DNA of 64,000 bases from Onchidella celtica (lineage: Eukaryota > Mollusca > Gastropoda > Systellommatophora > Onchidiidae). A program made the position numbers and the translations under genes. Under the pieces are notes generated by a model. That model had not been told where the DNA came from and ran no database searches. It saw nothing but the letters and a program-made list of their open reading frames with translations. The stretch spans positions 94,375,778-94,439,777 of the forward strand of contig OZ007567.1 of assembly GCA_963931925.1 (NCBI GenBank). Reading direction: 5' to 3'. This document shows, in pieces, positions 35,960 through 47,390 of this stretch (position 1 is the stretch's first letter; each line of letters begins with the position of its first letter).

Positions 35960-36048
35960 AATAGTTGAGAGACAGAGAGACACAGAGAGAGAGAGGGAGG
36001 GGGAGCACATGATTGTTTAATCCGGGCAATACCCGGTAGGTCATCTAG
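35960..36048 (+). mobile_element. Helitron-like 3' end (5' end not found)
   Basis: The hairpin CCGGGcaataCCCGG at 36022-36036 is followed nine bases later by CTAG at 36045-36048 and then T. This is the Helitron 3' signature. A GA-rich stretch precedes it, as in the 18.5-19.9 kb units. The 5' end could lie near 35743 (TCCATATTATA), where it would abut the THAP element, but I cannot establish this. Confidence 0.5.
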
Positions 36049-37084
36049 TTTATTTATATTAGACCCGCTAAAGCGATGGTCCGGTTGGCTGAACGTTTGA
36101 TCCGCATGCAAACAGCTCAACGTTTGAGTTCCGCAGGCGTGGGGGGGGGGGGAAGGCTAATTAATTCTGAATAGAGTTTATGAGGTACTCATCCGTCGGC
36201 GGCCTCACTTGGTCCACAGCCGTGTCTCTAAACCTTGCCAAATCGTATTTGAACGCAACATTCAACCCAAAGCAGACCAAACAAACACGTATCTGAGAAA
36301 TGATTTATTCTTGGAGATAATCGTGCCTGCTTTCGGTGCACATTTTATGACAGAAGATACAGGAGCCTCAGTAATTTGTACTCAGTAATTTCATAACCAA
36401 TCCTAGTAAACATGATTATCCAACACATGTGTGAACTTTTTCATGCAACAGTTAGATATTTGCTGGCACGGCACGTTAGCAAAACAGGGGATTACGTACG
36501 CCTGACAGAGTTTATCAACTGGTATTTCATCCATCTGAGGTAGAAATACGTTTGTGCTTTTGGAAGTCTGCTCCAGGCCAGCGTCATGTTTAAAAGTGGC
36601 TGATTTCCAGCCTCATTTCCAGCTGCATGTACCGCCAATTAATGAATTTATCGGCCATATGAGAAGACTAGAAGCCATTGTAATCCTGACCTTAGATTGT
36701 ATAGGCGTGACAAACATTTAGTGATACCCCACTGAGACATGTGGTAGGTCAAAACCTGTATTCATTTGTAAGACAGCCAGCACAGCAGGGGATCATGTTA
36801 GGATGAAACACGTGACATGGCTTAATTTTGTTCAATTGTGCCCTGGCTTCGTTAGTTTTGAGTTAATTACCCCGGTGTGTGCTGTTTGTTGTGAGAACTG
36901 TAACAAGTCTGTTTCCAAGTAGCTAATATAGATTCCGACCAGTGGCCGGGCCGTACAATAGTCAGCCTTTTGCGTCACTGTGTCGTAGGTGTCTTATTTC
37001 TGGAGCACCGTACTTTGTTTATATTTCGTCTTTTCTTTCTCTCATGGCAACATTGTTCTGCTTTTTCATCATCCTTCTTGTTCC

Positions 37085-37591
<507 letters not shown>

Positions 37592-38249
37592 CAAAATCTG
37601 AATGAGACAATGGATGCGAGAATCAGGGGAGAATCCGTGAACATGCTCTGTTCAGTTCTTAGTTGGTACGCTTTCTAAGTATAATCACATAGCTGCAATC
37701 AGGACAAGGTAATTCAGCCTGTAAGTGACCGCGGCAGTAAGTACCTGTCTTAGTATAAGCAAAATCTAAATCCTTTGTTATCTCACGTCGCAGGGAACTA
37801 AATTTGTCATGGTTACTATGGCAATGGCCTTCCATTGATCTCCACGAGTTTTATAACCCACCTCACATTCGGGAAATGAAATAGTAACAATTAACCTCAC
37901 GTGCTTTCACCTGTTTTTCGTCATTAACACCATTCTTTCTGTTTCAATGCTTACCATCAGTTCGCTTTGTTACTATAGCAGATTTGCCATTGTCAGAGTT
38001 CAACCAGTCGAAATGGTACCAGCCTGTTCCGAATAATCGTGAACGTTTACAATTCCTAATAACCAGTCGGAAACAGATGGCAAAGTAAGTCAGCGTGGAC
38101 CACTGCGAAGTCATTTGTAATACATGTAGCTTGTTCCTGGAAACAGGTTACCTCCGGCCTTTCTTTGTCTTCATCTTTCATTTTCGCTTCCAGGGCGTCA
38201 AAGTCCGTGACAATGCATTATGTGCTTTTCGTCTTAGACCTTGTGTTCA

Positions 38250-38724
38250 TCTATATAATAAAGCTACAACAAAACCCCTAATAGTCCTATGGACTCGGAA
38301 ACTACACAACGCACCGGCTTGAAATTTGGCACAAAGAATTATGGGATAGCGAACATTGTTCCTATCGCTATACACAAACAAAACCGTTTGTTATTTCTGA
38401 GTTAATCGGTAAATGCGGTTATAATTAAAGACTAAATTCACGAGAGCGTTTGATCCGAAATTTACGATCAAGAAGATATTGATGTATGTTTCTAATAATA
38501 GCCCACTTCCGCCTACACATGACGTTATGACTTCCTGCGATGTGTTCACTAACAGGATGTCAACGCGCAAAGGGAGAGCAGTAAAACTTATCTAAAAACA
38601 AACAAACAAACAAAAATAAAATAAAGCTAAAGGAACAGGCAAAATGAAGCAGGTCCATAATAATCACCCACAACTGAAACTAATAAATCGATTTACCCCG
38701 GGCAGGGCCGGGCAACTCAGCTAG
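38250..38724 (+). mobile_element. Complete short non-autonomous Helitron
   Basis: The 475-bp element starts TCTATATAATAAAGC at 38250 and ends CTAG at 38721-38724, ten bases after the GC hairpin CCCGGgcagggCCGGG. It is bounded by A at 38249 and T at 38725, the A|T insertion site with no target duplication expected of rolling-circle Helitrons. No Rep or helicase sequence is present, so it depends on an autonomous relative elsewhere. Both termini are textbook, which makes this the most secure mobile-element call in the window. Confidence 0.88.
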
Positions 38725-38934
38725 TATTTAAAATGGGCATAGGAACACTGCCTGGTAAACGGGCTTGATGACCGATAAGCATAAAAGAATCCAAGCATTT
38801 TGAGCGTCCGCGCAGTATTTAATACAACACGTCGTCATACACCACAGGCAGTGAAAATGTTCAACATACACGAATATGGAGGGATCAAAGACTATTGTCG
38901 GAGAAATAAGCCTCAGTGTTTGTTATACATTGAA

Positions 38935-39195
38935 GGGGGACATTGGCCGACAAGTAGGGAGAATATCCGATTATATAGGAATACTGGCAGACACGTGAGG
39001 AGAATGTCCGATAAATAGGAATAATGGCCAATAATTATATGGAGAGAATGTCCGATAAATTGGAATAATTGCCGATATACGGAGAGAATGTCCGATAAAT
39101 AGGAATACTGGCCGACTTTGATAAATACGAATCTTGACTGACATGCGGGGAGAATGTCCGATAAACATGCATACTTGCCAACGTATGGAGAAAGC
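38935..39195. repeat. Degenerate minisatellite, period about 40 bp
   Basis: The motif GGAGAGAATGTCCGATAAAT followed by AGGAATACTGGCCGA recurs about six times (near 38958, 38998, 39041, 39081, 39147 and, weakly, 39185). Confidence 0.85.
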
Positions 39196-42100
39196 ACTGG
39201 AATAATAGTAATATTGGGGATAAGAAGGGATAAAAATTGCTGTAAAATGATAATAATATCATATAGCGTCATATAGAGAGGGAAGGGGGTAGAGAAAGAA
39301 TTCTTTCTCGATTAAGGAGAACTTTGAACTACCATAAACCAAAATCTGCTTATGGGTTTAATGAATGTAGGCTCACGGGATATGACATTGAGGCAAGGGC
39401 AGTGCCTGAACTGGACTCACCTGAGTACATTTTGCCCTGATTTCATGTTCACACATCTGGCACGGGCGAAATTGATCAGCTGGTTGGTCTAATCGGTTGT
39501 CAGTTCCAATCTCTGTACCTGCCGATAAGAAACGGCCGCCAGTGAGAGAAGACGCTGAGATGGTGAGACAATCCTTCTTGATTGGCTTTGGTTGAGCGTG
39601 TTAATTTGGCCAATTAATGGAAAGGAAAGTAATTAACCAACGAGTCTCAGCAGTCAAACTATTCATTCTGACCTTCTAGTTCTAGTCTTTGAGCACAGCA
39701 AATAGAACAAGGCAGAATTGCCACGCACAGTGTCTAGTCTGTCGCAAAGTAAATGTGGTTTAAAATTCTAATATGTGTTCAGTGTGTAGAAAACAGAAAA
39801 TTAAAGTTATGTTACAAAAATACAATAGGCTTATTCGTAATTTAAGTCTTAGAATTATTTTTTACATTTGACGTCCGGAATCTTAAGACAGTTACATTTC
39901 GACATAGCCGTTATCATAGAGGATGTAAAATAAAATGATATTTTGATTTGGGAGTTACCCACATTCATTCTGCATTAAATCTGCATTTCAGATTTCAATT
40001 TCTGAAGAGAATAAATCGGATTAACTGTTTGTTCGGAAAGAAAGAAAGAAAGAAAGGAAGAAAACGAAGTTATCTCTTATTGCAGCTGATAGAATCTGAT
40101 AGCCAGCTATTCGACTGTGCACAAATTGAATTGCAACAGCCCAAAAGAGATGTATTACGGTACATGTTGTGTTGTCAGAATACAGTTGTTAGTTTTGGCC
40201 GCTTATCCCCCATGTCATGCGAACTTCGAAAGAGAATCATACATTTCATTGTGTGACCTTTCTTTCAGAAGTCCCTAACTGCACTATTTTGGGTGAGGTA
40301 TCTGTGAATACACAGGCTACTACTTAAACCGGAAAAAGGTCAATAATTCTGACACTCCCCTAAATAGCAATCTGTGTCCATATTTGGTTGCTGCCACCCG
40401 CCTACGGCATGCACGAAGTCATTCTTGTCTCATCTGATCAATTATTCCTGGGAAGAAAGATTCCCCTGATCTGTGAGATGTCGAAACATTCCCTGACAAA
40501 TGCACTTATTTTCTCTGATTATATATCACAAGAAATCCCAAAGGGACGGTTCCATGGATACAACTGTCCCTGTAAATGCAATTCCTTATCCGGAACACTT
40601 TCTAATTTATGAACAATTACGCCGTGGTCTGGCACCAAATCTGATCATTCCACTGTGAAACGTATGTAAGCGGGACTTGCAGTGAATAGTAACGTGCCGC
40701 AGGCTAAAGGCGTGCCGGTCTTCCGTTCCAGTTCTTGTGGTCTAAGAAGTTGCCAGCAATCCTACACTCGCCGAGATAAATGAAATAACAAAATCAGTAT
40801 TTTTTCTTGCCAAACCTAACTGGAGATTATTTTATTAATCCAGCAAATGCCCTTTGTCTGTCGCCTGCGACAATGGAGAGGATAGGGAAGAACTCCTCGC
40901 AAGTCCATCTTTATATAGATAGATACACACTTTGAACATCTGTAAACATTTAGGTGTAAATAATGGTTTGTGAAGTCCGATAGTTATGAAATCAGATAGC
41001 TTCACTTTGTTATGGAAATCGGGCTTTATCATCAACTTTCGATGAACATTATCATCGTCGTCATGTTAGGAAATCTTAATGTAATGACAAGAGAAAGTTA
41101 TCATACTTCATCGCACTTATCCCTAAAAGTGTTGTTTAACCTTCATATTTTGTACATTTGTTTTTGTTCACGGTCTTCGGGACGCCCTCCACATCTGTTT
41201 CGTCTAAGTTCAGAAAATATAATTTTAATCGTTTTGGTCTAAATCAAAAACGCTTATTTTTCTGTCAGATTTCTTCAGGAGTATTTTGGTCGGAACGAAT
41301 TCGGACACTGATAACAAATGCGCCCTGAAAGTATCGTTCCACAGATCTTATTTTAGCATGTGAAAGGTCCAGCTTCTGCCAGTAAACTAAAACCCAAAGG
41401 GTAAAGCAAACTGGGAAACAGTGATAGGAATTTAAGCAATAGCAAGAATAATAAATTATTTTTCAAAACGAACGTTTTAAAAGCGGCTCTGCCCCATCTG
41501 GTTGTGTTCTTTCAATTTTCCATCCATTGAACAAAAAGGGATATTTTTTATGTATATTGGTACAGACATTTATGCTGAATGTTTTATTCAAGTCTTGGTT
41601 AGTTAAGGTTAGCCTTGGATAATGAGCCTGGATAATCAATGTTTGTACCAGCGAGTAGAGCATTACTGATGTCTGAGTTCATGAATGTTCCGTCTAGTGT
41701 TTGGTATCCGTTAACGAGGACAGGTAACATGTGTCCATCCTCGCATGTGTTGTAATGTCGTCTACGGCCTTGACCTGGACATTGACCGTTGCCATTTTCC
41801 TCCCTCCGTCTCCAACCTCTTCCATCCCAGTCCCCCCTTTTTTTTTCTTTGAAAATTATCAATCTTGCTGTCAGTGTCCACATCTCCGTCATTACGTTAA
41901 TAGGATGTGTCACTCGTTGCGGCCTCTAGAGTCTTGAATAAAAGTATATTTGTGTCTCGTGTCGACACCGTTGTATGTGACGTACTGCCAGGATTAGACA
42001 ATGGCTAAACAGTGTCATATGATTCCTAGGCTCATTAAAGATATGCATTATAAGTTATTGAAATATTTCTACGTCATGTCTTTCCGTACTTGTTAATTTA

Positions 42101-42380
42101 TGTCTGTTGTGATGCTCTGATTTCAAATTATTTGCACCTTTAATCATCAGGATATTGCATTTGTTCTTTTTAAGATTAATACAGCTTTATATTTGGAAGT
42201 TTTATGAATTATTTATTCTGAGAATGAAAATGCCTGTTTTGATTTAATGCAATGCAGCTTGTGTTCCGGGATTATGCCACAGAAGTCGTGTTCTATTTCT
42301 GTTTGCACCTGGCATGGCGCAGCTACTGGCTCGTTAACAAAGACTAACATAGATCATTTTGATTAAACTAACCTCCCAGT
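39196..42380. other. Non-coding intronic stretch
   Basis: No exon, repeat family or mobile element recognised. A GAAA run occurs at 40037-40060. Confidence 0.55.
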
Positions 42381-42404
42381 GCATGCATTGTCTTGTTGTT
42401 CCAG

Positions 42405-42466
42405 GTCGCACCACTTCCAACCAGCCCAGCCCCGCCCCCGAGACCTTCAGGCTACGCGCTGTGTAA
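42405..42466 (+). CDS. Candidate alternative terminal exon of the receptor (short C-tail)
   Basis: A pyrimidine-rich tract ends in CAG at 42402-42404. Joined to the phase-1 donor of the TM7 exon, the sequence encodes Gly followed by RTTSNQPSPAPETFRLRAV and stops with TAA at 42464-42466. The segment is GC-rich in AT-rich surroundings, lacks a good GT donor before its stop, and has a Pro/Ser/Thr composition typical of receptor tails. It would give a tail of about 30 residues after helix 8. Against it: no AATAAA lies within several hundred bases downstream, and the peptide is too short to rule out chance. Confidence 0.4.
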
Positions 42467-42599
42467 CCTTTCATATCTTCTCCCCTTGTGTCAGGTTTTG
42501 AATTTTTGCCTTTTATTTTTGTTTAGTTTACTTTTTCGTATTGTGGGCAGATGCATGTGGCTTAGTTTCCCTAGCGCGGCACCTGAGTTAACTGTCATG

Positions 42600-42880
42600 T
42601 TGTGTGATTTTTTTTTCCCCTGGGTTTATTGTGTTCTGTTGTGCTTCTTCACTTTGCTTGATTTTGTTCTAAGGTGCTTTTTAATATGTGCTTTTTTTTT
42701 TCATCTCGTTTCGTTGTTCTCTATTGTGCTTTTTCATCATTGCTTTTTGTGTCCTAAAGTGCTTTTTAATTTGCTCTTGTTCATCTGGTTTTATTGTGTT
42801 CTCTTGTCCTTTTTCATAATGTCTTTTTTTAATACTATGCTCTTTTTTTAAACCTGGATTTACAGTGCTTTTTGTACTCA
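42600..42880. repeat. T-rich degenerate repeat
   Basis: A motif like TTGTGTTCTxTTGTGCTTTTTCAT recurs about five times over 280 bp. The long open forward frame with Phe/Leu/Cys runs is a by-product. Confidence 0.6.
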
Positions 42881-44088
42881 ATCTCTACCATGTTTTTCAT
42901 TTGCTTTGTTATTTCATCGGTAATCAGTCTATTGGATTGTTTTTTGTCTCTGCCATTCTTCCTTGGATTTCAGAGTATATTTACTACTGATTCTGATGAT
43001 AAAGTTGGTAGCATAATTATCGTAATATGAAGCCACTATAATACCGTAAATACTTTCAGACTTCCATGGAAAGGGACGTTTGTTAGAGGAGCATTTTTGT
43101 TCCAGGCATAAAAACTATATATGTAAATAGGTCATTGATTTTATACATTGGTCATGCTTTATCAGGAACGTTTTTTTTGTTTTTTTTTACAGTGGCATAA
43201 GAGTTTAATATTAATTTCCAAAGCGAATAATTGACACCCTCACTGCTTTTGAAATGCATTTTGGTTTTTAATCCGGGTTTCATGATTAATTTTCTGTTGG
43301 CAGTTTCTTCTCATTCTATACCCCCGGGTATGTCTTTGGTTAATGACATCATTCTTTAATATTTTTTTTTTCATATCATTTCCTAAGTTTTGATGCAGTA
43401 AACATTGGTCTATTTCTCATGAATTGTGGTTTAGTGTTTTGAAACAGTAATCTCAAAATGGTGAACAAAATGAAAAGGACAGAGCGGAGCCCTTTGTATG
43501 ATGTTGATATTAGTACTGTTCTCGCTTTTCAAACCACAGTAGCTAAACGAAACCCGTAAGATCTAACCGTCATGTCCCCATGAGGGATATTGTTGTATGC
43601 ATCACAATGAGTGAGTGAAACCCACATACAAAGGCATGTCTGACCACTGATAGGCGGGGAAAGAAATACTAAAGTTTGGTGTGCGGTGGAATGAATGGAT
43701 TATTCTAATTTTAACTGTAAGGTTCAGTAACGGTGTAGCATTATATATATGAGTATTAATTGCTTCTTTTTTTTTTGTTGTGATGGGTTTTAAAATGCAG
43801 AATCGTATCTGTCTAGTATTTATTGTCATGAGTTATAGACAGACATTCTTTGTGAAACGACCTGTGCGGATTTCCACTATTCTCTTAAATTCCAAGGTTT
43901 TGTTTTCATTTTCCATATGCCGAACGTTACAGGAGGTCATACTAGGGTGCTCTGGCTATTTAATTACTGCACAGAGAAAGTTAATGGTATGCGGCATTTG
44001 ACTGAATGATGAGGGAACTGTAATTTTTTTTTTTTGCTTCTATACTGTGATAAATTTGTGATTGTTTTATTTTAAGTAGACCATTGTT

Positions 44089-44453
44089 ATAAGTAAAGTC
44101 AATATTGGGCAAAAAGAAAAAATTGTATGTTGCGAAACCCCGCGTGAGAAATAAAACCCAAACAATAGAAAACAAACTAAAGAGAAGACAGAAAATACAC
44201 AAAATTTTCAGCTTTCGCCTTTTTCAAGTGAAAAAAAATCGAACAATAAAAGGCTTCAACAGGAACGAAGCGAAACAGTTTACTTAGCTGCGAGTTCTTG
44301 CTTCGTTAGCAGCACCAAAGCACGTCCGTCCGCCAAATGCATGGAAGCGAAGACGTGCTCTTTAGTTTGCTTTGTATCGTTTGGGTTTTATTTCTCACGC
44401 GGGGTTTCGCAACATACAACCTTTTCTTTTTGCCGAATTTTGACTTTGCTTAT
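44089..44453. repeat. Large inverted repeat, 95-bp arms, 174-bp spacer
   Basis: 44089-44183 and 44358-44453 are reverse complements at about 90% identity by eye. The longest exact block covers GTATGTTGCGAAACCCCGCG through the following AATAAAACCCAAAC. The right arm continues into GCCCTGCTGCGACCCCACAG, which the left arm lacks. Relatives of the right arm occur at 7148-7222 and 25705-25800. It may be a foldback element or two opposing copies of one repeat. Transcribed RNA would form a long hairpin. Confidence 0.85.
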
Positions 44454-44984
44454 AGCCCTGCTGCGACCCCACAGTTTTTCTGTGGTTTTTATGATATTGT
44501 TGTAAGTATGTATGCACCACAAGTGTTTTGCACTAATGGCGCGTACGTTTACGTAGCAGCCCTTAATCTCGTCCTTATTCTCAACCCTAACTCTTATCGA
44601 ATCCCTTGCCCTACCATCTACCCTTTCAATGAAAAGGCAGGAGGAAAACAAAAACAAAATTTGAAAGGATAATTAATTAAGGCTGTTGTTAAGTATATTT
44701 CGGGGGATTTCGGGAGCAGCTCTCTAGCTGTGGGGTCTCAAAAAGCTTTGAAATACGTACCCCTACCGCAAAGAACTTAGGGGACTTACATACTTGTAAC
44801 AACATTCTTTTGGGTGAGTTGTTGTCTGAGATTTGTGGGTGTAGATGTTTTCCCTGCTGCGACATGCTGAGCGTCAGGTTTTTCTGTGCTATGTTTTGTG
44901 ACATGGGGACTTGTTTTGTAGTCATCTGAGATGTGATTATAACTTGGGAATGCTCAGCGCTGCGCTGTACTGTCCTGCAGTTTC

Positions 44985-45800
44985 AGGTTTGCATTCCATT
45001 GTACTGTGATCTGTGGTTGACGGGTCACTGTCATTCAGAGTACTTGTGCTATGATCTGCGGTCGACGGGTCACTGTCAGTAAGTGTAGTATGCTGTGATC
45101 TGCGGTCGACGGGTCATTGTTAGTAAAATTGTATTGTGATGTGACCTGTGGTCGTAGACTCCTGTGTTGTGACCTGTGGTCTGCGGGTCACCGTTGTACA
45201 TTTTGCTGTGCAGTGGCTTGTGATCGACGGTCGCTGTCATAGATTATGCTGTTATGTGATTTATGATCGGTGGGTCACTGTCATAGACCGCTGTGCTGTG
45301 ATCAGTGGTACTTGGGCCACTTTTGTACACTGTTCTATGCAGTGCTCCGTGTTCGACGGGCCACTGCCATAGTTGTATTGTGCTGTCATCCACGACGGAC
45401 GGGTCACTGTCTTAGATTGTACTATGCTGTGATCGACAGGTCACTGTCCTAGATTGTACTGTGCTGTGATCCATAACCGACGGGTCACTGTCTTAGATTG
45501 TACGTACTGTGCTGTGATCCATGAACGACAGGTCACTGTCCTAAATTGTACTGTGCAGTGATCCATGACCAGCGGGTCACTGTCCTAAATTGTACTGTGC
45601 TGTGATCTGTGATAAATGGATCGTTGTCGTACTGTGTATTGTGCACTGATCTCTGATCGACGGGTCACTTATGTGCACCGTAGCATATTGTGATTTCTGG
45701 TCGGGGTGGTGGGTCACTGTCGTAGATTATATTGTATTGTGATCTCTGATCAACAGATCACTTTTGCGCATTGAACTGTGTTTTGATCTGAGAATCTACT
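44985..45800. repeat. Diverged satellite-like array, period about 40-58 bp
   Basis: About 17 imperfect units of the form TGTGCTGTGATC(C/T)xxGxxCGACGGGTCACTGTCxTAGATTGTAC (spaced core motifs, not contiguous text). The most regular part is 45380-45600. The GGTCA core is present in about 13 units. Confidence 0.85.
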
Positions 45801-46275
45801 GTCACTGCCATTTATTATTATGATTTGTGGCACACAATGTTACATTCTTCCACCTCTACGCTTTTTGAACGATATTCAGCTGAGGATGATACCAGCAACA
45901 GCGATTGATCAATAACTTAAGACAACGTAGCAGACTTAATATTTACACATCAGTACATACACAAATTACCTGATCATAAACTCTGCTTAAAAACAACATT
46001 CCAAAGGCCATGAAGGCATTTCAAACGAATGAGAATAAAGAGAACGTTATGCAAATCAAAGCAGTTTCAACATCAGAGAGGAAGTTTATCCGCATCATAT
46101 TAAGGGAATCGATGACCTTTTATTACTATTCCATCCTTCAAAGCCGTGGAAGAGACTGTTTTCCTTTGAGATGGGAAACCAATTTTTTTATTCTGAGAAT
46201 GAAAGAGTAACACCTTTGCTGAGTTGTATGTTGTTAGCTGCAGTCTCAGAAGAGGGAAGTGCCTCTTCTTTTATT

Positions 46276-46297
46276 CTCTCTCTCGCTCTTTTCCTGC

Positions 46298-46329
<32 letters not shown>

Positions 46330-46381
46330 GTCTTTCTCTCTCTGTCCCTTTCTCTTTCTACGTCTCTGCCCTTCCCTCTCA
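46276..46381. repeat. (CT)n microsatellite, interrupted
   Basis: CT repeats with GCT, TGTC and ACGT interruptions; pyrimidines on the + strand. Confidence 0.9.
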
Positions 46382-47162
46382 TATTTTAAATAATTTTTGC
46401 TTTTCTAAGACATTCTGAATTGTCTGCAAGATGAAGTCGAAATGTATTGCTTCACCTCATGAATGAAAGAGCCCGCATTTTCCTCTTCTTTCAGTCTCCT
46501 CTCCTCATGTTATAGCACACAGACAGATAAGATATGATATTTGTATTCTCGGCCATGTATTGAGCACGTTATTTAGATGAAAGACCCGTTTTCTTGTCCT
46601 TAAGGCATAAACATAGCTGATGTAAATAGTAATGAATGTATTTTCTTCAATCCGTATGTTGTCCGTCAAAAGTGCAAGAAAGCAGTGTGAGTACACTGCT
46701 GTAATGTGTAGCTAAGCTGGTGTAAAATTGAAAGCTATTTCTCAAGTTTTATTAACTTTTCTCTTGTTTCACTTCCGTCACTCTCAAAGAGAAGAAAATG
46801 AAGAAAGGTGATTTTGTTTTTTCAACAAGTGTCTTTGTTTTGTAGAATAGTTAGCACTGGATGTGGTAGTAAGTAGATTGATGTTGTCCTGGGTGTGGAA
46901 ATAGTATGCCACTGCTGACATCATGAACGAAGACGGTCGAGTCCTGTTGACACCGGGGTCTGACGCGTGTCCTTTCCATTCTAGAGGCCAAGGATACTAA
47001 TAGTGGCTGCTCTGTCCATGATATTATGTGTGCTTTAAGTGCATTGTTTTATTTGTTATCTTGTGCCTCTATAATATGTGTTGTTTTTTTTTCAAAGTCG
47101 TTTTATCAACATCTGACGTATATGAGTGGCCCCCAAAAATTGATAGAATCTGCGTTATTTTT

Positions 47163-47390
47163 AGAGTGAAGCTGTTGATCCAAGGAGAGATTACACTCTA
47201 GGATTACACTCGTGGGCCATAGATATGTCTGTAGATGTAAAGTGTGATCCACCGCTTAAGATCTTTTATTTAATTTTAGAGTAGAGCTGATGTACCTGGG
47301 GAAAATTACACCGCCGATGCATTATAGTCTAGGATTACATTCTCTGGTCATGAGAATGAGTCCAGACGTAAGCTGAGATTCAATTTTGTT
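47163..47390. repeat. Diverged direct duplication, about 110 bp
   Basis: 47163-47260 (AGAGTGAAGCTGTTGATCC to GTAAAGTGTGATCC) and 47278-47390 (AGAGTAGAGCTGATGTACC to GTAAGCTGAGATTC) share block order, including CTAGGATTACA(C/T)TC and a GTAGATGTAA/CCAGACGTAA block. This is an old tandem duplication or a weak repeat. Confidence 0.55.

Noticed and set aside
42393..42851. 152-codon forward frame overlapping the candidate short-tail exon
   Set aside because: It is in a different phase from the receptor donor and becomes Phe/Leu/Cys runs from a T-rich repeat. Only the phase-1 reading of 42405-42466 is retained as a candidate.
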